A stretch of 64,000 nucleotides of DNA. Source: Chrysomallon squamiferum. Taxonomy: Eukaryota > Mollusca > Gastropoda > Neomphalida > Peltospiridae. The stretch lies in contig CM022674.1 in assembly GCA_012295275.1 (NCBI GenBank), positions 2,890,742 through 2,954,741 of the forward strand, written 5' to 3'. Below are positions 26,595 to 38,900 of this stretch, piece by piece. The translations under genes were made by a program, and so were the position numbers. The notes below the pieces were generated by a model, which saw only the letters and a program-made list of their open reading frames with translations, was not told the DNA's origin and made no database searches. Numbering within the stretch: position 1 is the first letter of the stretch; each line of letters opens with the position of its first letter.

Positions 26595-29191
26595 GTCATC
26601 ACTCATTTCTCAAAATTTTAACAATTTAACTGTTTATCCAGCTACTGAAAAATATGCCTGTCAACAAGTAGGTATCTCTGAATGAAGAAATTGTAAACAG
26701 GCAAAATTACATTGAATTTGGAATGTTAGTATTTTCTGTTTTCTTTGATTTTAATCTGATAGATAACATTTGAAATTAAATATTCCTGTCGATATACAGT
26801 AATCCAGAACATTATAAAAAAATAAAAAAAATTAAATTAAAGTATTGAACTGTCTTAAAAAGAAAAAAAAATACCAAATTTTAAATAAACATTAATCCAC
26901 AAAATAATTTTTATTGTAATTTCAGTGTTTACATATTTTCTATATTTATTTGTTATTATTTTATCAAAAGAGATGACAGCATAACAAATGTTTCACATTT
27001 CATTGTAATTAGAAAAACAATTACTGTAACATTAATTATATTATTTTTACTTTTATTACTTAATTATTATTTTTCTTGTGTGGACATTTGCATAACAGAT
27101 GAGAAAATATTTATGAAAAGAACTGAAATTTTGGATATCATAAAGATAAAAAATATATAAAAAATAAATAATAAAAAAAATAATAAAAAAGTAAAAATGA
27201 CAGCAATTATTTCTAAAAGCTATCAATCATTTTTTTATTTATTTATTAATTATATTTTTTTTTTCCCCGGCAACAGATGGCAACAAATTTATAAAATAAT
27301 ACAAACTTTGGACATCACAATCGTTAAAAAAAAAAATAATAGCATTATTAATTTATATTATTATTATTATTTAAAATAAAATGTGTGTTTACCTGTCTAT
27401 CTGCAGAACAGCTCACTCCAATTCCCACTGGACAGGAAGCTCCATGTCTGGGCAGACGAACGACGCGAACATCATGACAGAAGTATTTTCCACCAAACTG
27501 TGCCCCAATTCCCATCTTCTGCGTCAACTGGTGAATCTTCTGTTCCAGCTGGATGTCTCGAAAAGCTCGGCCATGTTCATTACCTGTACAGTGAGAATGT
27601 TTTGAATGTTTGACAATGTGTTGTGTGTCTGTTGTTTCTCTTTCTGTTTGTGTTGGTGTATTTCTGGATGTGTGTGTGTGTATAAAGTGTCATGTGCTGT
27701 CTTTTGTGTGTATGTATGTATATGTAAGTGTCATGTGTGTGTATTTGTGTGTGTGTGTGTGTGTGTATGTATGAACATATTTTGATTTTTATAGTTATGT
27801 GTTTGTATGTAGTCTGTTGACATTTTGTGCATGCTTATGCACATAGATGGATTGGGATAGTTATGTGTAACTGTTAATATTTGTACACTGATGCAAATTG
27901 AAACAAACTGTTAAATAAATCAAAAAAATAACCAAAAAACAAAAAACTAAACTAAATAAAAACTAAAATTCATTATTTTAGTAAGAATTTTGTGCACATA
28001 TGACAGTATGTATTAATATATTTTAACACTTCATTTAATTGTGATCAGTATTAAATACTCAGAGAGTTCTGACTGGAAATAGGAATTACTAAATGCTTCA
28101 CTGTCAAATATTGCTGAATGTTTTATATATTCATATTATTAAAATAAACATGTTTATAATTACTCCTGTAAGCAAAAGTTGTTCATCACTGGAAATATTC
28201 AGCAATTTAATTAGTTTATCTGTTAAATATCTCATTCCATACCTGATGTTGGCAGATTGTCCAGGTATCTGCAAGAAGTCAGTTTAACAGTCTTCAGTGT
28301 CAGTTCAGCTGACATTCCTCCAATAACAATGGCAAGATGGTATGGAGGACAGGCAGCTGTACCTAATGTCTGTTTAAAAAAAAAAAAAAAAAAAATAAAA
28401 TAAAATAAAATAAAATAAAATAAAATAAAATACAATGGAATGGAATGGAATAGAACAGAACAGAACAGAATAAAGGAAAACCTGATGGTATCAAATGTCA
28501 GTATGATATAAATTAACCAAAAACAAATTTTTGACTGTGATATATATACTAATAGGAACAAAAATGGTGTATCATATTTCATTTCATTTCAACTTGATTT
28601 TCATGAACTACAGTAATCAACATTAGTTTTGAATGTTCATATGGAGATTAAGCAAATTATTTGTGTTTTAAATGTGTGATATCAGTTCACATGCAAAGGG
28701 AGGGAGCAAGAGTGGGAGAGGGGGAGGATGGAGAGTGAGAGACACAGAGACACACAGACAGACAGACATGCACTTGTTTAAAGTGAAGTATAAATTATTT
28801 AAAACTCCATACATAACATTTTATCCTTATCTTAATATTGCTGATTACGATTATGATTCTCAACTTTAAAATTTTATATACTCTAATAATAAATTAACTG
28901 CAGCTTCTTCACCTTAATCTTTTCATCCATGAATTTCATGAGTCTGTCAGGGTTTAGCAGAGCCTTTGTCTGTTGGTAGAGAAATGTTTTAGTTGGCTGA
29001 GCCACCGCCTTTGGCAAGGAAAAGAAAATCGTACTGACTAGAGTTAGTGGCGTACAGTTCTATCTGTGCTGGCAAGTTCGTCTTTGTGTTCACTTCTGTA
29101 TACATGTCAAGTGGCGCCACCTGTAGACAAACACAACAAAATCACATAGACACATTATTAGAGATAAACAAAGCTCCACAAGGCAGAGACA

Positions 29192-29271
<80 letters not shown>

Positions 29272-31514
29272 TTTTAAAAGAATGCAAGATAAAACAATAT
29301 CTGTAAATGTTACGCTAAATAGTGTTATAATATTAATCGTATTAATATGTACCTGTGAATACCTAAGATTTTTCTGCGTGTATGTGTTGTATATTCCTCT
29401 AGATATGGCTTCTTCATCATGTCCTTCAGTCCACACATACTGGCCTTTTTTGCCTAGCACACAAAGACAGTTAACATACATACATGTATAAATAAACAAA
29501 ACTATTTCCGAATTATACATTATTTACTAAAATAATTTAATAGTATAGATATTTATTAAATAAAATACCAATAAAAATATTTAACAATTTGGTAGACAGA
29601 TTTAAAAAAAGTATCATTATTATTTCATTAATAAGCTTAATTTTAGTATTACACATTTTTCCATATGCAAATTCAACAACATGTTTATTTTGATTTACTA
29701 GTATATAGAGAACTTTCTGCATTAGCTATTTGGGACAAACTCAGTGTATAAATGAAATGAATGTGTGTATGCGCTTATACTTGGCTGTGTGTTTGTTCAT
29801 GAATGTGTGAACTTGAAATGAATGGATATACCAAAAAAAGTATTTAAAACATGCCATAAAAGATAGGGTACATGAAGGTACACAACAAAACAAAATATTA
29901 CAAATTCATCATCATTATTATTATTATTTTATTATTTATTTATTTACTTATTTATCTCTGTGTATAATTCTATTATAATGGGAATCTTGATCTCAAAGAC
30001 TTTCTCAATCGGAATGAATACTCTATGTTTTATTTGGAAGACAAAATTTCTTCCAGTCAGAATGAAAATGCTGTGTTACCAATACAAATAGCGGTTCCTG
30101 TGTCTTGGCATCCTGGTAGAATCATCCCAGCTGCAACGTTAGCATTTTTCAGCAGCTCCAGTGCAACAAACTTGTCGTTACTCGATGACTCAGGATCTTT
30201 CAGTATGTTTGACAGTTGCTGAAACAAAAATAATTAGTTCTTTGGGAACTAATTAACTCTCTTGATTAATTGCATTTTATCACTGTCTTTGAAAAATTAA
30301 TGATGGGGCAAGAGTTGGATTAGGAAACTGAGTGAGAGATTCACATGAAGAAAGTATTAAAATTTGAAAAAGAAGGCTGTCATATAAATATTTTGAAAAT
30401 ACATTACTTCTGTTAAAGAAAATAATAATAATTATAATAATAATATAAATAAATAAGTAAATAAATAAATATAATAAAAATGTTAATAATGGGACAAAAA
30501 ATAAAAAATAATAAAATAAACTAAACTAAAATAAAACTGACTTGCAAATGGCCTGGTCGCAAGAGATGTGCAATGTCAACCATAGCAGTCTGAGCCAACA
30601 AGGTCAAGGCTTTTGACTCCACACTGAGGACCTTTTTACCTTTCACATCAAAGGTGGACACATAGTCACCTACAACGAGATTGAAACCATAGTAACACTT
30701 TATAATTCATTTTAGGGATACGAGTAGTGAGATAGTAGTAATAGCATACACTTGTTCTGCAGTTAAAACTGACGTTATTTTACAAATAACAGACACTCAT
30801 ACGAACAAACATGCATGTAAGCAACATGCAAAAAAGAAAAGAAAAGACATACACATAAATGTACACACAAAAACATATACATAAAAAGTTTGATAAGATT
30901 CTACAAATGACAGTCTAAGTTATGATTTGCTTTGTTCAAGGACTTGAAGAAGACAAAACAATCTAAATGTTGATAACATAGAAAATTTAAAAAAAAAATT
31001 AAAATAATGACTCAATACCTTATATTCAAAATATTTATTATTATTACTATATACTGACATTTTGAAATAGTGGAAACTGAACACTATGATTATTTCAATT
31101 ACTAGCAAACAAACTAAATAAATGCACCTTCTCACAAACAGAAAGTCATATTCTTGTATTAGCAAAGTTCCAAATGGAAACTGTCCAAAACTTTGTGCAA
31201 CAAATGATTATTCCATCAATCAGTGTTTCAGAAGAAAGTTGTATTTCTATTTTCTCTTTTTCTTTTTTTTCTTTTTTCGGAGTTTAAAAAACTAATTTAA
31301 TATCTTTAATAACTATATAAAGAAAGAGTTTTATACCAGTGAGTTTCTTCCACTTCACATCAGGTTTCTTCTCTTGTTCAAACACATCCTGGTACTGAAA
31401 TGGTTTCACATCTGCTGTAGCTGCAGAGGATGGTGCCTTTGTCTGGATGTTACGACATTGTGAACACAAAACTTGACATGTTGTCTGCACTGATCTCAGT
31501 CTCAAAGGCAACAT
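23482..31514 (-). CDS. Class I fumarate hydratase (iron-sulfur), mitochondrial, 12 exons
   Basis: Exons (transcript order): 31337-31514, 30542-30669, 30080-30218, 29353-29453, 28913-29120, 28243-28369, 27393-27583, 26447-26557, 25834-26040, 24709-24828, 24113-24230, 23482-23582. It converts fumarate and water to malate. The Arg-rich, acid-free start ([10 protein letters not shown]) is a likely mitochondrial presequence. The frame spells the class I fumarase core: [112 protein letters not shown] and [11 protein letters not shown]. The three expected [4Fe-4S] ligands are Cys139, Cys258 and Cys344 (by analogy with the Leishmania enzyme). Length is 575 residues after correction. Exon 5 has one extra base (A at 28991, + strand) that turns the expected SANKTFLYQQ into a stop; everything else is in phase. 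Two donors are GTTTGT. Vertebrates use the unrelated class II enzyme. Confidence 0.93.
24826..25300. repeat. Minisatellite, about 119-bp unit, 4 copies, in fumarase intron 9
   Basis: Units start at 24826, 24943, 25062 and 25181, each beginning CCCCTAACAC. They differ at a few positions each. The first unit overlaps the 3' splice site of exon 24709-24828, so the other units carry copies of that acceptor. After the fourth unit, two related segments of about 95 bp follow, sharing TTTGTATCACTCAGTCAATA, up to about 25430. Confidence 0.9.
26260..26365. repeat. (AAATA)n pentanucleotide repeat
   Basis: AAATA units passing into AAAT units in the fumarase intron between exons 25834-26040 and 26447-26557. 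Confidence 0.9.
29193..29264. repeat. (CT)n microsatellite
   Basis: CT run in the fumarase intron between exons 28913-29120 and 29353-29453. Confidence 0.95.
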
Positions 31515-31668
31515 CTATAAATGAACAAACATTTTATAATAAACCCCAAAATACAGTAAAAGAACTTTGGAAATGTTTTAGTTTATGATTTTAAAAAAGT
31601 GCTCTTAATAACAGGACTTTCTGAAATAGCTTTGATGGCTGATAATTGTTAAGCAAATAAATGTTTGT

Positions 31669-31704
<36 letters not shown>

Positions 31705-32462
31705 TATACAAAAAAATAATAATAAAATAAATATAAAAAATAACAATATTAAATTATGTACGTTTTGTTTTAAGTTTAATGGACTATGTTTTGTTTTTGT
31801 TTCTTTCCTTTCCTCCTCCTTCTTCTTCTTATTATTACTGTTCATTGAAATATAGTAGTGGTTTAATTATGACTCATGCAGATTTAGCAATCTTGTTAGG
31901 ATATGTTTATCAATATAAAATTGTATAAAAAAAATACGATCATAATTATGCATTCATACTAAACATGTATCTCAACTAAATCAAATAAGATATTAACGTG
32001 TCTAAATTAAGTGAATTTTTCTACGTAATAAACTGAATTTATTAATCATTGTGACAGTCAATTGCTTTAATGAAGAAAACTACAATTATATAATTTAAAT
32101 ATAATATAAATATATAAATTTTATTATATATAAAATCGGCTGAATAATTCGTATTCTGGTAAAAGGAAATTGACCCAATAATTTGATGAATTATATTGCA
32201 ACAGCATACTTATAATATTAATTTTTTTGTTTATTGTTTTAATATCAAAATAAGAAGCAATATTAAGTATTTACTTTCGTCTAACACGATTTCTTTCGAA
32301 AGCAGCCGACTTGCTCACCTTGATCAGCAAAGGTAAAGGGGAGTTCACTCTCATTCAATGTGAAGGTCAAGTATTTTTTTTTTTTTTTACTAATACGTAC
32401 TTTCCTTTGCGATTTTGCGATCCTCAAAATTATTACTCTTACTGCATTTCGAACGTTTTTAG

Positions 32463-32500
<38 letters not shown>

Positions 32501-32993
32501 CTTAATAAATATTTGAAAATATGTATTGTGTTATTTTAAATCTCATTCGAATGTTTGAATTCAAATACAGACCATATTTTTCAACTTTACCATTTAGGAA
32601 TTACATATTCAGTATTTCAAGAAACTTATTTAATTTTTTATATTTTTTTGGTTGTCTGTTTAACTCTAGTTATAATTAATATTTCGCATAAAATAATACC
32701 AGCATTCATTTATGCCACTTTGATATTCATTATAATAAACCAATTCTTTTTGGTACAAATATGATAAATAATTAAACAAACTAAATCTGTTTCAGATTTA
32801 TTATTCAATGGGATATGGGTCAAAAACCACAAAATCCCAAGTATTTACCTGTTTGACCCTATTTTCAGCCAATTTTGTCCATATTATTTTATCACAAGTT
32901 CCAGATTAATAAAATTACAGCCATGACAAAAACAGAAAATAAACACATCACTTTTATTCAGCACTAGATTTTTATATTACATTCACAGCGTCT
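31515..32993. other. Intergenic region between fumarase and MRPL47
   Basis: AT-rich, with (ATA)n at 31675-31705 and (ATT)n at 32463-32502. It should contain the fumarase promoter (- strand), but no TATA or CCAAT arrangement was clear. The MRPL47 polyadenylation signal lies at 32953-32958. Confidence 0.55.
32953..32958 (-). terminator. Polyadenylation signal of MRPL47
   Basis: TTTATT on the + strand reads AATAAA on the gene strand, 36 bases past the stop codon. Confidence 0.6.
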
Positions 32994-34368
32994 CTATTCT
33001 TTTTCCGATAAATGAGGGAAGTGTTTCGTCAACATTTTCCAATTTTGGCGCTCGCGTCTTTCGGCCCTGGTTTTCTCCCTCAGTTTCTGTTCCCTGTAAA
33101 GCTTGATGTACTTCGTCATAGAGGGACGAAACGGAGCGTGGGTCAGTCTGTAAACTTTGTTCATGAACGGAGGCACAGCATGTTGCCTCGGTGTGCGGAA
33201 ATATTTCAGTCCCAAGAAGTTCCGAGCTACAACTTTTTCCGGTTTGTGCGGTTTTCCTGTTTCTAGAAGGCTGTAGGCTTCGTTTCTCTCGTCTACAACA
33301 GACAGAATGTTTTCCATGCTTTCCTCCACCTGTGGAAGAAAGGAACCAAAAAAAATGTTTACTGTCCAACGAAGAAAAAAATGAAATGTAAATAAATACA
33401 TCTAAAACATTGTTAAAATCAATCTTTGTTCACTATAAGGTACTGCAATAGTGATAATGTCATGAAATTATTGTTGTTTAAAACAGTGTTAAATAAAACG
33501 CAAGAACCAGTATTTTGGAAAAAAAAGAGTTTTAAAAGTGGATGTTCACATGTATACAATGACACTTAACTCTTTTCTTATAATTTTATCTATTCAGTGT
33601 ACTTAAATAAAACGTAAGAAGCAGTACTTTTTTAAAATTTAACTCTCTGTCACCAGGAGATCTGTTGATTAAAGTTAATAAATATTTCACTTCATTAAGG
33701 GTTGTTTTTCTTAATTGTAAGACATCTATTTTAAATGAACAGATTAGTGAAAATACCTTGTCAATTCTCTCAGGACTGGGAAATAATTCTGCCTGTCTTC
33801 TGTATTCATGTTCCATTGTCATCAACATATTGCGTTCCTTCAGAAGGACATACCTAGACAAATATTAAACTATTCTTGAATGTCACAATCTCTATCCCTC
33901 TATATTTCGACTTGCATATTATATTTTAGATTCTCAAAAATAAATGATAGAACCATTTAAACACATACCTAACACTTCAAAATATCATTTACATGTTAAT
34001 ATTCAACATCCATTTTAATTTTTTAGCAAGATCTGAAGTAATATTCAAGTTTTCTTCTTCATTTAGATGGCAATCTAGCATATTATGTATTTAATTTAAA
34101 CAATAAATAGGAATCTATATTACCAAAGTTTGTGTAAATCTTCATTACTTTTTATTCTTAATTCCTCCAGATGCCATGGTCTGCCTAAACAAAAGAATGA
34201 AAGAAAATCTATGAACTGATTCATAATGATATTTATTTTTTAATAATCACTTATTTGTCAGATATACAGGAATATTCAAAATGTATTTACAAGGTTTAAC
34301 AGAGGATTTGAAAGAATACTGCCAAAACATCTATCATTTCTATGCAGTACAAATAACTTTCATATGTG

Positions 34369-34403
<35 letters not shown>

Positions 34404-34978
34404 GTGTTTATATATGAATGTGTGCCTCTACACATATATGAAAATGGTAAAGCTTCTCTGATTAAAAAGAACTAACTACCTCACAATTACTCCCCAAAGA
34501 TGCTTTATCTTGTATTTTCATACCTGTTTTGTCATATTCTATATTCAAACATTATACAGAAAATCCACTAACAAGCTTTTAGTGGTTTTAAGGTCAATGA
34601 ATGTCATATAAAACTCATATATAAAATGTACACCAAACATATACTTTTCAAGTTGATGCAACTTTTGCAAGTCTATGAAATGTAAGATAATTAATTACCA
34701 CATTTAATTTCTTCTTCACCCCAGTTATCCTTTTCATCAAAAAATTCATCCAGACTTTGTCTTGTGGTGCTGGTTGAAAAGGCTGCATGAGCTGTAGCCA
34801 CACTATTGGAAAATGCAAATAAAATCATATTTCATTTATTTCATAGCATGATCTATAACTGTCAATCAAATAAAAATAAGAAGAAGAAAGTAAAAATATA
34901 AAATTCATGTAGTTTATTTCAAGTAAGTCTGTTAATATGTATCAATCTACCTTCTTTTTTTGTTTCATTTCTTTGTTG

Positions 34979-35057
<79 letters not shown>

Positions 35058-35586
35058 TTTTAACCAAACTGTGTCACATGACTAATCGATAATGATTAAC
35101 TATCATGGTATGAACGATCAGTTATTGGAAAGAAGAGTATTATAAATGTTCATTTATTGTCTCATTACATTGAAATTTGCAGGACTTGTCTGAAAATAAT
35201 GGCGAATATTCTAAATACGATTTTATGCAGTGTGTGTATGTTTCAGTACTGTCTTTATAAATAATAACTGTAATACTATTAAAGTATTATGTGTGCATTT
35301 TATAATATTATAACTATATAATAATGCTATGTATTTTACTGCATTATTCTTTATAATAAATAATTATGATTATTACTATTAGTATAATAGTATTAATTAT
35401 TATTATTAACTTTCAACAATTTGAAAGCATTTAGTTGATACATTAAGATGTATATTTGTATCATCCTGTCTGGTACCTTGTTTTACAATGGCATCGATCT
35501 AAAATCTTCGATGACTGTAAAGTTAGGTTGCGCATGAAATGCCTTAGAATGTGACCAGTGAAAACACATGATTGCATCAACGACAT
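32994..35586 (-). CDS. MRPL47: Mitochondrial ribosomal protein uL29m (MRPL47), 5 exons
   Basis: Exons (transcript order): 35477-35586, 34699-34802, 34124-34184, 33757-33853, 32994-33329. Phases 2,1,2,0 all match and give 235 residues; the human protein is about 250. It is a large-subunit protein of the mitochondrial ribosome near the exit tunnel. The signature is the MRP-L47 core: [74 protein letters not shown], and the basic C-terminus ending [10 protein letters not shown]. The N-terminus ([20 protein letters not shown]) has a presequence-like composition. It is head to head with prohibitin-2, 335 bp away. Confidence 0.93.
34980..35060. repeat. (ATT)n-(ATTT)n repeat
   Basis: In the first MRPL47 intron. 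Confidence 0.9.
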
Positions 35587-35921
35587 GTTGCTCCTGTGTG
35601 TTTAATAATAATAAATGACCTTGGTTCCGCCGTAACATAAGAAGAAATCAGTCTACAAAAGGCGTCCATTTTATACTACTATCTGCATCGTAGTCAACAT
35701 TCTAATTACTGGACAAATAATTATGATAAAAAGTTATTATTTTAACAAGAATACATATACTAATATTGTATTAATAAAATTGACGTATTAAAATATTTAT
35801 ATTGTATCAAATATTTAATTTTAGTAAACATATTTATGAAAATTAATATTGAACTTAGTTTTGGTAAATAGTTTCCAAGAGCACATGCGTCTCAGCAGTT
35901 TGAGATTTACATCAGCCGAAA
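35587..35921. promoter_or_regulatory. Probable bidirectional promoter, MRPL47 / prohibitin-2
   Basis: Only 335 bp separate the two divergent start codons. The MRPL47-proximal part (35620-35695) is more GC-rich and unique; the rest is AT-rich. No TATA pair was recognised. Shared promoter use is inferred from spacing. Confidence 0.5.
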
Positions 35922-38900
35922 ATGGACCCTAAAAAGTTGGGTGATTTTGCTGGTAGATTGAAATCTGGTGGCAAAGGCATGGGCGCAGGCTTTGGCCTTT
36001 TGGCCGTAGCAGGTGGTCTTGCCTATGCAGCAACTCAATCATTTTATACAGGTATTTTCTTAATTTGCAAACGTGACATTGCATACAGTGTTATAAAGGG
36101 CGACAACTATTAGTAGTGTTAGAATTATAATTATGGAGTACACAAAAGTCACTTTTTCAATTAATTTTGTTTAACTTTTTTTGTTGTTAAACAATCTTTT
36201 AATTATTATTAAACAGTATCAGTTGTTATCAAGGCGTTTGAACTATTTTTCAAGTCATTACCAAAATGATATCTTTGCTCTTTCTGACTTAGTTTCTTCA
36301 ACTTGAAAAGATAATGATCATATTTTTATTTAACAAGTGTGTCTTCAAAACATCCGCAGAGTGTGTGTAAGTCAGGTTACAGAAGGTTAAGTTTTGAAAG
36401 TTCAATAAATTTGTGATAATTAATTACATTAACAAACATTTGTATTTTTTAATTAATATTTGATTACATTGAAAAAGGTCACAAGATATTCCCAATGTCA
36501 TTTGGTAGAACTCTCATTATTTTAAAGTTATTCATTAAGTGTTTTATTCATCTGTAAATTAAAATATAAAAACATGGTTCTTGCTCTGTGGTTATAGGAG
36601 AGTACTAAAGCATGCTATGCACAATGTCAAAGGATTAAAACTTGTAAATGAGACTGTAGAGCCATGTCACATTCCAACCATTACTTAAATTTATTAAGTC
36701 TGTGGAAGGTGTGTGCTCTATTACTAAGAGTAACACTCTGTTTGCAGAAGGTTTCTTCTCTTTTCATTATGCAACAAAACATTTGCATCTCTGATAATAT
36801 AACTAATCATACTAAAATTCATACTTTCAAGTTTCATTCAGTCATCAGACTTCAGTAGTTGAAAAGTTCTGAAAATTTGTATTGATCATAAATTCTTACA
36901 TTTTATCCAGAATGGTTTTAAGTGTGATTTGTAATTTAAAGTGTTCTTATTAATTTTTGTTTGATAGTTGATGGTGGTCACCGTGCTATCATTTTCAGTC
37001 GTATTGGTGGAATCCAAGATGATATTTATCATGAAGGTTTGCATTTCAGGTTAGTGAGCATTTTCACACAGGCCACAAAAATAAAAGTATTGAATGAATA
37101 ATGAAAGTTAAACTTAAATTATAATTTCTTTTGATGCAACATTTTCTTACTACTTCCATGTGATATCCTACAAATCTAATGTTAGAGGCATTAAATATCA
37201 TTTTTCAGTGTCTGCGCCTCATCTATATTTATATTTATGAAAGGAAAGTAAATATGCAGTACTAAAAAGCTGAAACAAGCTTCTTTTCTAGGCTTTTTTT
37301 TTTTTGTAATTTTTGTGTGTGTGTATGTTTATGTGTGTGTATACACACACACACACACACACAAATATATCTTTGATCAGAGAATAAAACTGAAGGAGGT
37401 AACAAAAGAAACAAGTTACCACATTAATTTAAAAATGTGAGCAGTTCTGAACAGCTTACGTAATATAAATAATAAACATAAATTTTGAACTGATGTTAGT
37501 TCACGGTTGATCATTAAAATTGTGGATTTTTTTTACATCTACATATATAATTCTCTGTCAGCTCAAATATAAATCAGTTCACAAGTAAATTACATATGTT
37601 TTTTCTTCAGAATTCCCTGGTTCCAGTATCCCATCATTTACGATATCCGATCCCGACCACGCAAAATTACATCCCCGACTGGAAGCAAAGGTAACTAATT
37701 CCAACCCTGTCTGTTTCAGTTATCTCCCTTGATTTAATATTGTACTTTTTTACATTACTGTTGCTTTTGTGTACATTTGTTTTTATTTGTTCTTTTTGTT
37801 TTTATTCTTTTATTTAAAAAAAAAAAAAATAACATGCAAATGGATTTGTCTTGACTGCAATAATGACATCATTACTTCAGCAGAAAGACCAGATATTTTT
37901 AACTATACTTTTTTTCCTGTTACACTTCATTATTATAAAATAAGATACAGGAAAGCAAATACAAAACACAACTTAAGAGGAAGACAGAATAAATTGGGGC
38001 ATAAATCACTTTAGATATTTCAGTGTTGTTTTTAATTTTGTTTTAATTGTAGATTTACAGATGGTAAACATCTCTCTCAGAGTTTTGTCTAGACCAGACC
38101 AGCAATACCTGCCTAAATTATACCAACAGTTTGGAATTGACTATGATGACAGAGTATTGCCCTCCATTTGCAATGAGGTAAAACAATTTTCAAAAAGGAA
38201 CGAAACAAAACAACCTAATAATAATAATAATAACACATCTCTTTTTAGTTTTGATTCTTAACAAAACTTGTGTGTGTGTGAAAAGCGATACTAAAGTACA
38301 CACCATTGACATTTTTTATTCAGGTTCCGAAAGGTTAATGATTTTGAATTTGTTTAACCAAAAATCTTCAATTCAGGTGCTGAAAGGTGTAGTAGCCAAG
38401 TTCAACGCATCCCAGTTAATAACCCAACGTCAACAAGTCAGTTTGTTGATTCGCAGAGAACTTATAGCACGGGCGAAAGATTTCTACATTCTCTTAGACG
38501 ATGTGTCCATCACCGAGCTGAGTTTCGGCAAAGAGTACACTGCTGCCGTTGAGGCTAAACAGGTACGACCTGTTTTCCCTGATCATCAAAATTTATTTAT
38601 AAATAAATGTCTTGCCAGTTTTGTGTCGTAATAAGCAAGATTTTGGATAGAAATAAACTTTATTTGACTTTCACAAAGCACGCAGTGTTAAGAAGTTAAC
38701 AGGTGTTGAAGATAGTTGTGTGATAAATTTGAGATTAAAAATAATTTGTTTTATTAGATGTAAGGGTTGTTTTATCTTAAGGAGAATGTCTTGGAGTTGT
38801 CTCCCTTGTTTCAGTACAGTAAACTACTGACTTGCTACTTGATAAAATCTTGGATTTATTTTTTCAATTTTAGTTTTAAAACTGTAAGTTGAATACTCAT

